Assembly: GCA_028095005.1 (NCBI GenBank)
Contig: CM051462.1
Span: 169,951,955-170,015,954 of the forward strand
Direction of reading: 5' to 3'
Source: Rhynchospora pubera
Lineage: Eukaryota > Streptophyta > Magnoliopsida > Poales > Cyperaceae
Length of the DNA stretch: 64,000 nucleotides
Below, piece after piece: positions 25,943 through 38,028 of this stretch. Made by a program: the position numbers and the translations under genes. Position 1 is the first letter of the stretch. Each line of letters begins with the position of its first letter. The notes below the pieces were generated by a model, which saw nothing but the letters and a program-made list of their open reading frames with translations, did not search any database and was not told where the DNA came from.

Positions 25943-26517
25943 TAGGGGTATAACGGACGGGTCGATGATATTTTAATAAAATTTGAATTCAATCCGACAA
26001 TATCGGGTTAGAAAATAAATTTAGTTAACCCACCCGTAACCCAACTCAACCCGTCAACTTTTTTATGCACGGATTTTACGGGTTAAGCGGGTTAAACGGG
26101 TTTAGTGAATTAAAATTTTGATCAAATAAAAATAAATATAAAAATCATTTTGTGGCTATTACAATTTAGTTTGAGGCAAATTAGAGACGCATTTGAATCA
26201 TCTTTCAACTTTCGAGTCATTGTGAGAGGAATAGAGGACGTGCATACCTATGGAGGAGATCGAAACTTCATGAAATAAAAGATATTTGAGTAAGAACATA
26301 AGAAAAAGTGAGATAAAGAGGAATAAATAATGATAAACGGGTGGGTTGAACTATACACGGGTTTACTAGTACAAAACCCGTAACCCAACCCGAAGTAACG
26401 GGTTTGTCAAAATTAGAACCCGTACCCAACCCAACATCATGCTAACCCGTTAAAAATGGTTCGGGTCGGGTGGGTTAAACGGATTGAACGGGTTCACGAT
26501 TTTTTTGTACACCTCTA
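25943..26517. mobile_element. Non-autonomous hAT element with CGGGTTA subterminal words
   Basis: Termini are TAGGGGTATA (left) and TAGAGGTGTA (right, complement). An exact 8-bp duplication GACATAAG flanks it (25935-25942 and 26518-26525). Both subterminal regions repeat AACCCG/CGGGTT motifs in opposite orientations. No ORF. Inserted in the plus-strand LTR. Confidence 0.9.
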
Positions 26518-26944
26518 GACATAAGGCAACACTTGTGTCTCTTTATCCCTCCTCTTTCCCTAGTCGCCACCACCTCTCTTGGGAGAATTTTTTTTTCTAG
26601 GTGCTCATGTGTTGAGCTCTAGCCACCTCTCATAGATATTGATTTATAAGAGAAAAGAAAAACATCGGATTATGTGATTTCACGTGTTTTGCTAGTATGA
26701 GATAAAGTGAAGTTGATTAATCCTCTTGTGAATCTAAGAAATGAAAAGAATAAAGTAGAGAGCACGCCATCGATTTCAAACGAGTTAGTCAAGCCTCTTT
26801 GTTGCGATAAGAAGAGAGGTACAATTCATTTTCTCTCTTCTTCATGCTAAATTTGTCAGTCCACTAGATTCCTTAATATGCTTGAGGTTTAATTGTGTTA
26901 AATATGATTTAAAATTGAAAGAAGCACATAACACACTTCCTACA

Positions 26945-27500
26945 CTTTTTGAGTCTTACAAGGCTACAGACTCACTTTTTCATAAAAATGTTTACACGAA
27001 GGTATCTTCCATAAAAATGAATATAACCATTGTTTTATATTCCATATTGGAATGTTAAAAATCCGATCAATATACAAGTAAAAATGAGCATGTTGCAGGA
27101 CAAGTTGAGTAAAAATCCGATCAATATGATTAATAATGATATGATTTGAGGCCAAGTTGCAGTGCTATTTCCAGGACAGTGCGACCTAATCCCCACGACT
27201 AAGATTAACGGCAGCACGAATGTCGATATTAATCACTTTTGGCACTAGTCATTAGTCATAAGAGGATATGGATTGGTGAGACGAAGAGTTACGTAGAAAA
27301 GGTCAGGGATGAGCAGCAGGAAGGGAAGCAGGGATGTGGCAACAGGGCATCGTGAGTAGATATAATAAATGAGAAAAGAAGGGGAGCAGTGAGCGGAGCA
27401 GGGCAGGGGGCAGGGGGCAGGGGGCCATCTGCAAAAATCTAATGAAATTGCTCTATTTTTTATTTATTTTCTTTTCATTTGGAAGATCTCTTTGACCGCC
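26945..27500. other. Intergenic DNA upstream of the phosphatidylserine synthase gene
   Basis: No gene is recognised. A purine-rich (GGGGCAG)n-like stretch lies at about 27380-27425. The promoter of the downstream gene probably lies here, but no element is distinctive enough to call. Confidence 0.5.
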
Positions 27501-27503
27501 GTA

Positions 27504-27504
<1 letters not shown>

Positions 27505-27549
<45 letters not shown>

Positions 27550-27550
27550 G
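27505..27550. repeat. (CT)n microsatellite in the probable 5' UTR/promoter
   Basis: A long CT run lies about 1 kb upstream of the ATG, close to the expected 5' UTR exon. Two further tracts, (GATC)n at about 27720-27738 and (GCTC)n at about 27769-27790, follow. Y-rich tracts near plant transcription starts are common. Confidence 0.8.
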
Positions 27551-28505
27551 TTTCGTATAATAAGATTCGATTCGCTCTAGGCTCTAGCTCCGACCACAAC
27601 CACAAGGAACCTTGAAGGAAGGCAAGGCGCTCTCTCTTCTCTCTTCTTCCAACATCGCAAACGAAACGAAACAAAGAAAGAAAAAAGAAGCGAACGAGCA
27701 AAAGCGACGCGCCTCTTTGATCGATCGATCGATCGATTGTTCCCCCCTTAGTCCTCGCCTCCATCTCACGCTCGCTCGCTCGCTCGCTCAGTACTTCAAT
27801 TTCATTTTGGGTTTGCTTCTTTTCTTAATTATCTTAGACTTCTACCCTTTGTGCCGAATGCTACTTTATTTATTTTACACTTCTTTCATTTCCGCCAAAT
27901 TCAACTTCACTTTTGCTTATTTTTTATATATCTATCTATATATGTCAGAATTCTTTTATGCAGCATTTCAAACATCCTTTTAGACTACTCTTTTTCTCTC
28001 GGTTGTTTTTGGGCTTTGGGGTTTGTTTGTGCTGTGTCTTTTCTAGTTGGGTTCATAAATTTTTGGCAAATTCTGATTTTAACAGACAAATTTCATTTCG
28101 CCCATTTTATGATTATATCCTCGTATTGTTTTGTATGCATATCATAATTGTATTGTTCAATGACCCTCCAAAAGTTGCTAATTTCAATTTGAATGCTCCT
28201 GCAACTGCATGTAAGATCAGTAACAAAACTTGGCCCTACGTCACATATGCACCCACCCTTTATTCACCAACAATATTTCATACTTTCTGTGTCAATGTTA
28301 AATGTACAAGACTTGTGATGGTATTTTGGGAAATTACAAGTTTCTCTGATACCAGTCTTTTAGTAACCAATGTTTAATGATACTCATTTCATTTTACCCT
28401 CTTTTATATTGCATAACTCTTCCTATCCTACATTCTTAATTTCTAAACATTGTTACTGCAAATTATTTTTTCTCAGAGGGGGGCAAAATCTCAGATAGTT
28501 CAGAG

Positions 28506-31500
28506 ATGAACGGAACACCAAAGTCTAGACGAGGAAATACAAATACACACCAAGAGAAGAAGGAGAACAACACTTACGATATACAAAATTCTCAGAATCA
28601 TAACAATAATAATAATATTGGAGAGGTTGATCCATGGACAGCATGGATGTACAAGCCTCGTACCATCTCTCTTCTATTATGTGGCACTTGTCTTTTAATG
28701 TATGTCTACTGCACTGCTCTTATACTTACTATCATATTACAAATTGTTATTAATGTCACTCAAATTTTTTAATTTTTTGTATAATGTCTTGTTAGTTGGG
28801 CAAGCGGTGCTCTTGATCCAGAAAGTAGTTCTATAGATAGCATTTCTTCTGTTAGGAGGTTTGTGCTCTATATTTTTTGCCTCAATTATGCCCCTGTGTG
28901 CTTTTCATTTTTATCAGAGTGATGTGTTTGCTGATGTGTCATGCATTTTGTTACCATTGTAGGGGCTTATGGGCAATGATAGCTGTTTTTCTTGTTTATT
29001 CTTGGCTTCAAGCACCTTCAACGTAAGTTTAATTCTCCTTCCTCGATTTTCTCCTGGTTATTTTTTTTTGCAAGTTGGGGAAAAATTGTCAATACCAATT
29101 ACGATATACCAGGTACTGATGTGATGCCACTACCCACTAGTTTAGAAAAATATGATTTCAAAATCACTGAACTCAAGTTGAAGAACCCAAACTTTTTATT
29201 TTGCTATGATATTCTTTTTTCAGGGTTCTTATAAGGCCACACCCGGCAATATGGCGTCTTGTACATGGAGTGGCTGTAGTGTACCTTGTCGCTCTTACTT
29301 TTTTGCTTTTTCAGGTGTTTGTCTTAAGTCCTTATGTTATTTATGCATGAATTTTTATTAATCCCTGGTGTCAAAAAAAGTATGCTTTTATGTGTGCTAA
29401 ATGTCACCGTTATATAAATTTTTTCAGAGCCGTGATGATGCAAGACAGTACATGAAATTTTTGCATCGAGATCTTGGAGTTGGTAACAAAACAACATATT
29501 ATTTTGTTGATTTCATGTAAACTTAAAATTTTAAATTGCAGAAGTTAAATTTGGTGTACATTTCTTTTCTGAACAGAGCTACCAGAAAGATCATATGGAA
29601 CAGATTGCCGAATTTATGTGCCAGAGCATCCAACAAACAAGTTTAACAATATCTATGTATGGCACCTTCACTTGAAGATAATTTTTTTTTCACCTTTCCG
29701 TCCTTCGAAGGATATGAACTTCTTTTTATTATTTTTCAAGCTACTCATTTTGAATATTAGGTTTTCTTAGGAGACCCTATTTGACGAATTTGTTGTGGCA
29801 CATGTTTTGGGATGGTGGGGCAAAGCTATTATGATAAGAAACCAACCCCTTTTGTGGGTCCTCTCTATTGGTTTTGAGCTAATGGAGGTATTACTTCAGA
29901 TTTTCTGTTTTTTTTATTTATCTCAATTGGTTCACTGATTGTAAACATATGTACTGACGTTTATTAACTATTTTATGCAGTTCACATTTCGTCATATGCT
30001 GCCTAACTTTAATGAGTGTTGGTGGGATAGCATAATTCTTGATATCTTGATCTGCAATTGGTTTGGTTTGTATTTTTTTTTCTCATCAAATTTTGGAAGT
30101 AATGTACTATAGCTACAGAAACTGTCTGCAACTTTCAGTGATGGATGACATACCAAATTTGCTGAATCTGTGTTAACAAACAAAATTTATAGAATGTTTA
30201 AAGTCTGGTGGTAACAAAAGAACACCATAAAACTAAGTTGAAAACTGTGTTAAAACATAGTTGTTTCTTTGCAGTATAAATCCTACCTAATAACTTAACT
30301 GTAAGTTGTTTTTGACTTTATTGTGCTTCATTTAAAATGAATTAGGTATTTGGGCTGGAATGAAAACAGTGAGGTACTTTGATGCAAAAACTTATGAATG
30401 GGTTGGTTTAAGTCGCCAACCTAATATATTAGGCAAGGTATTCTTCTTCTTTCACAGTAGTCCTTTTGTTTTGGTATTTTTTGCTTTAGCCTCTGAGTGT
30501 TTATGATGCTTGCTAGTTCTGGGCCAAAAATATGAAGCAGAAGAAAAGCACAAAAGCATGAACCAACCAAATAAGTAGGTTTGAATAATTAAATATGAGG
30601 CAGTGCCAATAAATAATCATTTGTACTGCTACTGATTAGGACCACGGGTTCTCTGTAATTATCATACAAAATGGCGGTACTGTGCAATGTGCTATAATGC
30701 TGTTCTCTTGCTTGTAAGTACCAGCCAGTGTAATACCTCTACTACTTTTAGACAGCAGTACTTGAACTCATTTACAGATAAATAACATTCAGCAAAGAAC
30801 TCTCACTTGGCATTCACCAGAAAGTACTGAAGTCTTAAACCAAACATGTGTTTCTCTGCCATAAGAAACGAAAAAATGAAAACAGTGTGGAAAAAGTTAT
30901 CAAATTGGAAGTTACTGATTTGTAAATTAAGCCCTGTAATCATATTCGAGTTCTTTAATAATATAATAAATTGTAGGTTAAATAAGAGAACCTTTAAGGT
31001 TACTTTAAAATTTAGTATGTCTGTTGAAATGTTTTTATATTGGTCAGGTCAAGAGAACACTGGGGCAGTTTACACCAGCACAGTGGGACAAAGACCAATG
31101 GCACCCATTGCTCGGCCCATGGCGATTTGTTCAGGTTATCAGCCTATGTGTTGTCTTCATGACTGTTGAACTAAACACATTTTTCCTTAAATTCTGTTTG
31201 TGGATCCCACCACGCAATCCCCTCATAATCTACCGCTTGGTCCTCTGGTGGCTTGTCGCCATTCCCACCATTCGCGAGTACAACACTTACTTACAGGACA
31301 GGTAATCATTTTTAGGTCATTGTTTGTTTTGTAGCATAGATGTGAATGTGTGATTTTCCCTTTGCAACAAGCAAAATAAAAAAAAAAACAAAACAAAACA
31401 GTATGTTGGATTTTTGCTGGGGAGATTGAAGTTATGGTTTATATTCATCACATTGACAGTGAAAACATATGATCCTAAAATCCTGATTTTAAGAAATGTT

Positions 31501-32261
31501 GGTTTTCTTTGCAAATATGGCTAAAATTACTGGTGCAATTTGTTGTAGGGCATGACCTTTTTTGAAGAATTCACCTTTTCTTTTAATTTTAACTAGTGAA
31601 TTAACAAGTTGAAATATATAATTGACCCTGTATAATGGTGTACTGAACTGGGAGTAGTATAAAGGTTTTGCAAACTTGTATTTGTACCATCTGATGTATT
31701 TTCATAAGTTAATGAAGAGTCATAACTGTTTATTCAAGGATAAATGTTTTGGAGGTACTTTCTATAAGGTAAGTGAAACTTTACAGGAAGCCGGTGAAAA
31801 AGGTGGGGGCATTTTGTTGGCTGGCTCTAGCAATTTGCATTGTTGAGCTGCTTATCTGTATTAAATTCAGCCGTGGTATTTTCTTCTATACCAGTTATTT
31901 ATCTCTATTATTTCTGTCTATACACCCTTCTTGACTACTAGCAAAGGTACAAAAGAATTAACTCTGAAATTCCCCTCTTGGTTACAACTTACAACACTAT
32001 GGTACAGCCCCAAAGAGAAGAAAAGAAAAACTCTTTAACTGAAGAAAATGCTAGCTGGATATAGTATATTTTATATGACAGATTGCATTTCTAATGCTAT
32101 TTTGTCTTGCAAAATCTCATGTCTAATTTTTAGGTCTATTCCCAACTCCGATGCCGAAATGGTTGGTAATGTTTTGGTCATCTATTGGGGTTACGCTCCT
32201 AATGTTCCTGCTAGCTTGGTCATGGCACAACCACCGATCAATGGCCAAGAAGAGGTTGTAG
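28506..32261 (+). CDS. PSS1: Phosphatidylserine synthase, base-exchange type
   Basis: Coding exons: 28506-28699, 28796-28858, 28963-29022, 29224-29314, 29428-29482, 29577-29656, 29771-29887, 29981-30065, 30346-30437, 31048-31301, 31787-31875, 32134-32261. They sum to 435 residues, near the length I recall for the Arabidopsis protein (about 425). The protein contains DPWTAWMYKPRT, IRPHPAIWRLVHG, HVLGWWGKA, FRHMLPNFNECWWDSIILD, LICNWFGIWAGM and QFTPAQWDKDQWHPL, typical of the PSS family, plus multiple hydrophobic segments. Family knowledge: an ER multi-pass enzyme that exchanges the head group of phosphatidylethanolamine for serine. Translation starts at the first ATG after a 3' splice site at about 28480; a 5' UTR exon near 27.5-27.8 kb and a long leader intron are inferred. 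It ends KKRL-stop at AGGTTGTAG, where the codon overlaps a GT that could act as a donor. The syntaxin fragment 1.1 kb downstream is unrelated. Confidence 0.95.
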
Positions 32262-32591
32262 TTACCTATGACGTGATCTTTGCTGATTTATTAGTTTTCT
32301 ACCGTTTAATAGCATGATGTAAATATCTCAAATATAAATTTGACCTCATAAATTTTGTAAATTGGATGGGAGCTGTTGCTTAATCCAGAGGAGTCTTCTC
32401 CAAAAGGGGCTTAACATACTTCATGTTAGTTACGGGGAAATAATCTTTTTAGGATAGATCCTTCTGAAGGTTTTTGAAATTATTGTTCTAATGTAATAAT
32501 AATAAAAATGAATTCAGGTTTGGCTATTGGAGTTTGATTAAGCATTTGAAAGAAAGTCTCTGACATTTTACCTTGGGAAATTGGTTGTTTT

Positions 32592-32935
32592 CTATCTTGT
32601 TAGGCCTCTGTCCCGTGGGGAACAAACAGCCAATCTGAAATCGGACGGTTTAAACATTTCAGCATATAGACTCTCTATATGCTGAAGTACGGAACCGAAT
32701 CCCCTACATATATGTATGGATATAACATTTTTGGGCTGTTGGATCAGCTTTAAAATTCGCGCTGAGATTAAGATCAAGGGTGAGATTGAAGCGCTCAAAG
32801 CTCCGTCTTTTTTAAAATATCCGTCCCTTCTCCGTTTGCAAAAACGAAGTGCCAAAAGTGGAATAAGGTTGCGCTGCGCCAAAAATGGATATCTCCCGTC
32901 TCTGCTCAACATTCTCCTAGGGTAGTAGGGTTCGC
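32592..32935. repeat. GC-richer insertion-like segment with short perfect hairpin
   Basis: This stretch differs in base composition from its surroundings. It contains TCAGCATATAG and its complement CTATATGCTGA separated by 5 bp (about 32658-32684). ORFs on both strands have no recognised domain. No target duplication was found, so its nature is unknown. Confidence 0.35.
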
Positions 32936-33363
32936 TTCTTTTGTAAAATTGTACGGAAATTTTACAAAAGGTCAGTTTTGATTTATTAGTCTCTTTTCAT
33001 GGTCTCTCACATATCAGATCTACTAGGTTTTGATCGCACATGGTTCAGATGACACCAACCATTAATAAATTTTCATGGTATGGACAGGTTGATTGCTAGT
33101 TAAATTAGCACTAGTATTCATGTTATAAATTAATCATCTTAGATATGTACAGAGGAAAAGGAATTTTTAAAATGCCTCTGAAAGAACACGTGTATTTTAT
33201 TCTCAAATTGTTGTTGCTTTGTTTTCTGTTTGGTGATGACGGATCTTAACTGAGCTAAATGTCTACTCTATTCTCCAATGTAGTTACCCGGCTAAAGTGC
33301 TAAAAGGATAAACTGAGCTAAATAGAGGATTGCCTGTGCTGATTTTACTGGTTAAATGTACAG

Positions 33364-33652
33364 GTACTGGACACTGTGCAGGATATCCAAGGGAGATACA
33401 ATGCAGCTCGAGAGGTGGAGAAGAGCCTGTTGGAGCTGCACCAGGTGTTCATGGACATGGCGGTGATGGTGGAGGCGCAAGGGAAGCGCATGAATGACAC
33501 CGGGCACCATGTCACCTGGCAACCGTGAGCTGAAGAGTGCACGCCAGTACCAACGTTCTAGCCGCCGCTGCCTCTGCATTGGCATAATTTTCTTGCAGGT
33601 TATTATTCTCCTTCTCATTGTACCAGTTGCCACTAGCTTAAAGAAGGCATAA
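33364..33652 (+). pseudogene. Syntaxin (SYP13-like Qa-SNARE) C-terminal fragment, frameshifted
   Basis: From 33364, just after a consensus 3' splice site (ATGTACAG), the frame reads VLDTVQDIQ..., continues through VEKSLLELHQVFMDMAVMVE and stops at 33526. A second frame, from about 33509, reads NRELKSARQYQRSSRRCLC, then a hydrophobic tail IIFLQVIILLLIVPVATS, and stops at 33650-33652. Together these are the end of the SNARE helix and the C-terminal membrane anchor of plant syntaxins. A deletion of about ten residues and a frame change separate them, as judged against the family. No upstream Habc domain is visible. The retained splice acceptor argues against a processed retrocopy, so a captured or residual genomic fragment is more likely. 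Lack of function is inferred. Confidence 0.85.
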
Positions 33653-33659
33653 AGAGGGA

Positions 33660-35110
33660 ATTTCTTAGAGGAGGGTTACATTAGTAAGGTACTTATGTTG
33701 TTTATGAGGAGTCGTGCTCATGCTCTTCTTTGATTGATTCTGTTAAATGTTGTCTGTTGTTTGTCCTTGATATGGATCTTATTCTTTTTGTAGAATATGA
33801 AGTGTTGATTGTTGCTATTGTATATGCTTTATTATGAATGCACCTTACATGCAGCTTCTATAAAATGAAAGTTTGTGATTTAGGTAAATATATATGGCGC
33901 AGAAGTAAATGGGTACATGGTAATTGGTTATTGGGTGATAAAGGATTCAAATTTGTTTCAGGGCTTCGCATGTTTGCTTTCTAGTGGTACGCATGGTACA
34001 ACGATAATGGGTACCAACGTGACTTAGGTACTGAGTACTAGGTACATGAAAACAGCATTCAAATTACATGGTGATTACATGGGTACCAACTACATGTGCT
34101 AACGTCATTACATGACAACAATAAACATTTGTTTACATGTCAAGAAGATTTATACATTAATTAACCTATCTGAATGATAAACCAACAAAAATTAACAATT
34201 GCCAAACCTATATCTCCCTCCTAACATCTCAGCGTCAAAATTACAAGGGCACAAAAAGAATACAAATAAATGATAATTGCTGTTCAAAAGTAGAAACTGC
34301 TTTCTCAATACACAGTTCTCATGTTCTCAATTCAAATATTGATGCATAAGCTAATTAAATAACAAGTTAAAAGTATAATCCAAAATTGTTCAATAACTAT
34401 ACATGAACATTCACAATACTTCATTTCCCAGGCTATACATGACGCCTTAACAAAACATAAACATTCGTTTGTGCATAGATTAGCTAGAGACAGTTGTATC
34501 TAAAAGCTACATAATGTACAACACCAGTACTCTTTGCCTTCATCCAAGCCAGTTCTCAACCTGTGAACGCATGATTTGACAAAAGAAAAAAGAAACAATA
34601 TGTGTATGGGTACAACGGACAGTGCATTCGACTTGAATTTATTAACATATATAGTGATACAACCTAATCAAGTTAACTGATTCCATTAGCTGGTAAACAA
34701 TTAGGATAGACTCTAGTGATATACGAGGTCATTGTTATACAGAAAGAGAAAAATAATTGCAATTTCAATCCTCTATTGACTACAGAGCTCGGCCTGCGAC
34801 CAATAGATGTTGTCCTCAGCCTTCGTCCGATCGAGAGAGACTACAGAGCTCTTCCGAAACAAACGGCTTCCGCTTCCCTTTAAGTTTAGCTATTTTGTTA
34901 TTTTTTCTTTCCACAATAAGTGAACATATTTGTTATAATTAATTGCACATGTAAATTAAAATACTTATAGCACCTGCTGGTGGTGGCTCTAGGATTCACG
35001 TTGTTTCTATGGTGTGACGTATATATCAATCAATATTAACAATTCAAAAAAAAAAATCAATCAATATTAATTAAGCCCCATCATTTTCAATGGGACACGT
35101 TTAAATTTTT
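33660..35110. other. Intergenic DNA, no gene recognised
   Basis: AT-rich sequence. The word GGTAC(C/A)/ACATGG recurs at about 33900-34140. No coding or structured feature is supported. Confidence 0.5.
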
Positions 35111-35114
35111 TCCG

Positions 35115-35335
35115 TTTCTAGAATATTTTTGGTCTTCCTCCCATCCTTTTCTATTTCGGTCCCCACTGTTGCTCTCCCTCCCATTCTTTTCATTTTTGGT
35201 CCCACTGTTTCTCTTCCTCTCATCCTTTCCTATTTCGGTCCCCACTGTTTTTCTCTCTCCCATCCTTTCCATTTCTAGTCTCTCTGTTTCTCTCCCTCCC
35301 TCCCATCATTTCTGTTTCTGGTCCCCATCATTAAC
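35115..35335. repeat. Roughly 50-bp pyrimidine-rich tandem repeat
   Basis: Four to five imperfect units built on TTTCGGTCCCCACTGTTTCT and CTCCCTCCCATCCTTTTC follow one another head to tail. The ORF readings on both strands here are products of the repeat. Confidence 0.8.
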
Positions 35336-35339
35336 TGGA

Positions 35340-35535
35340 ACAGTTAGTATTCCAACTACAAATACTACTCATATTAACTACAACAATTAGAATCCAAACT
35401 ACAATAATTACTCATATTAATTACAACAATTACATATATAACTTGAGCAGTTACATATATAACTTCAATAGTTATATATATTAATTTCAACAGTTACATA
35501 TATAACTTCAACAGTTATATATATTAGCTGTTAAT
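35340..35535. repeat. Minisatellite related to 17341-17640
   Basis: Units such as ACATATATAACTTCAACAGT and TATATTAATTTCAACAGTTA recur and are the reverse complement of the AACTGTTGAAGTTATATATG unit 18 kb upstream. It directly abuts the 171-bp satellite array. Confidence 0.8.
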
Positions 35536-35947
35536 ATATATTACATAGTAATTACGCATATAAAAAAGTCGAATAAGGCATCTTTTAATTATCATTTGAG
35601 TATTTCAATTGTTTCGGCAATCATTATAAGTCATTTCATCATAATAATCTACATTTAGACTCTCTATACGGTCTAGAATATGATTCAGCTCTTACTTATT
35701 CAAAAATATTGGAATATGCATTGTTATTACGCATATAAAGTGCAAATAATGCTAATTCCGAGTATCATTTGAGCATATTTATCGTTTATGCATTTATTCT
35801 ATGTCATTTCATCATAATAATCTACATTTGAACTCTATATACGGACTATAATGTGATTTAGAATTTACTTAGTCAAAAATATTAGATTATACATTGTCAT
35901 TAAGCCTTTAAATTTAATAAAAAAATACTCCATTTCTAGGGATATTA

Positions 35948-37083
35948 TCTACAGTACTATGGTGACGTCAGCGTCATTGTGTCTGACAGGTGGGACCTGC
36001 TTGACAGGGGCATATCTATAACACTATAAGTGGATACTTTGTGGTCATTTTGAGTATTATTTGTGTAACAGATGTATTATAAGAAGCACTTTCATCTAAC
36101 AATACAAGAGTTATTACCAATTCTTCTGCAGTAAATAAGTAAGAAACAAAGACAGCCCGCCATGTGGGTTCTTATCTGATCTTTTGAGACGAATTCTCAT
36201 TTTTCTCTATGTAATTGGCTATCACACGAGTATCTTGCTTAAATGCAACACAAAAATATGTACATGAGGATATACATAAAGACAAACAAGCAAGAAAAAG
36301 AGGACAGCACGTGTGTTGGGTTGATTCACTTTTTCTAGATAGCCCCTCATTTTTTTATTTCATATACTTCTTATATTTTTTGTTACACCCTCTGCTTTTA
36401 TTTATTATAAATCTGCATTTAAAGAAAAATTTGTTTTTTGTTTAATTGCTTTTTTGTATGACAATTTATGAATGTCATAAAAAAATTACAGGACATTCAT
36501 TCATTTATTTTTTTCTAATTTATTTTTTAAGTTGTTACTATTTTTTATATATTTCAAGATCCGAAAACATTTTATTACAAGCATTGCTTGATATATTTTA
36601 TAATGTCAATTATTATTATAATTACATTACGAGGATATCTTTTTCTTTACAGTATATTAATCAACGTAAATTATAAGGTAACAAGTGATATAGTTTTTTC
36701 TGTGCAAATATTCTTAAAATATTGTATTTTAGTGTACGTAGCTCTTTGCAAGGCATTACTAAATTGTTTTTGGATTAACTTTTATCTATCTTCTTAGAGC
36801 GACTACAAGAAATCCAGTGATATAATTTTTATACTTTAGAATTTTTTAAATTTTTTAGTGATATAAATTTTATACTTTGGAATTTTTAAAAATTTTTAAA
36901 TTAATGTGAGTTGAGGCCATAACACTTCAGAACGGAAAATGTGACATAACTTTACCTTATAGATTAGTTGCAAGATAATTTGGTATTATTCAAATAATTA
37001 TAATCATAATTATGAAATTTGTAATAATTATATGCTGGTCTTATGGTACATCTTTATCGCGCGAAGTGCGAGTACGCGGCTAG
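35948..37083 (+). mobile_element. Probable non-autonomous Helitron inserted in the satellite
   Basis: The 3' end reads ATCGCGCGAAGTGCGAGTAC then GCGGCTAG, followed by T. This is the GC-rich, CTRR-ended terminus typical of plant Helitrons, after which satellite sequence resumes (TATAATGCAAATCATGAG). The proposed 5' end TCTACAGTACTATGGTGACG is preceded by A, giving the expected A^T insertion site. The 5' border is less certain, because about 25 bp before it do not match the satellite consensus. No Rep/helicase ORF is present. Confidence 0.65.
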
Positions 37084-37849
37084 TATAATGCAAATCATGA
37101 GTATCATATAAGCATTTCAAACATTTCTGAATTCATTCTAAGTTATTCATCACAATAATTTACATTCAAACTCTCTATACAATCTAGAATATGATTCAGA
37201 TCATACTTATTCAAAAAGATTCTATTATACCTTGTAATTACGCCTATGAAGTGCAAATAACGCACATTATGAGTTTCATTTGAGCTTTTTCATCCGTTTC
37301 AAAATTCATTCCTTGTCATTTCATTATAGCAATCTATATTTAAACTCTCTATATGGTCTAGAATATGATTCAGATCTTACATATTTAAAATATTGGATTG
37401 TACTTAGTAATTACGCATAGAAATTGAATATAATGCATATTCTGAGAATTATTTGAGCATTTCAACTGTTTTTGAATTCATTTTTAATCCTTTGATCATC
37501 AATTAAAAATATTTAAGCTCTCTATATTGTCTAGATTTTGATTCAAATCATACTTATTCAAAAAGATTGGATTAGACATAGTAATTACGCCTAAAATTGA
37601 ATGCAATGCATATTCTGAGTATCATTTGAGCATTTCAATCGTTTTCAAATTCATTCTAGGTCATTTTATCAAAATAATCTACATTTCAACTCTCTATACG
37701 TTCTAAAATATAATTCAGACCATATTTATTCAAAAAGATTGGATTACAGCTAGTAATTATGTATATAAAGTGCAAATAACGCTCATTCTGAGTATAATTT
37801 GAGCATTTTTTTTAATTTAGACATGGCGTGTATAGATCATATTTATTCA

Positions 37850-38028
37850 AACGTATTTAAACACGACACGACATGACAACATGGCACGAGGACACGAGAC
37901 GTGTTGTGTCCATCTCTTTGAATTTAGACACGGCAAGACACGACACATAAAATATTTAGACACGACACGACATGATACGACAAATGATCCGAATGACATA
38001 TTTGACACGGCACGACACGTATTTAGAA
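37850..38028. repeat. GACACGAC-rich insertion within the satellite
   Basis: Satellite sequence stops after CATATTTATTCAAA and resumes at ACATATAAAGTGCAAAT. Between them are many imperfect ACACGACACGAC words, bounded on each side by CGTATTTA. Such acgacac tracts are often fragments of plant retroelements; no coding sequence is seen. Confidence 0.6.

Larger units (their letters stand above)
24212..26944 (+). mobile_element. Copia-type 3' LTR, plus orientation, with two insertions
   Basis: It starts TGTTGGAGTTATGTCTTAGA and ends near CACACTTCCTACA (TG...CA). It is an inverted homologue of the LTR at 21596-24113. It contains a plastid DNA insertion (about 24358-24769) and a hAT element (25943-26517). 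A third fragment of the family lies at about 62940-63540. Confidence 0.7.

Noticed and set aside
27612..28377. Overlapping ORFs of 98-154 codons just upstream of PSS1
   Set aside because: They fall in the probable 5' UTR and leader intron, are T-rich translations without domains, and appear in several frames at once.
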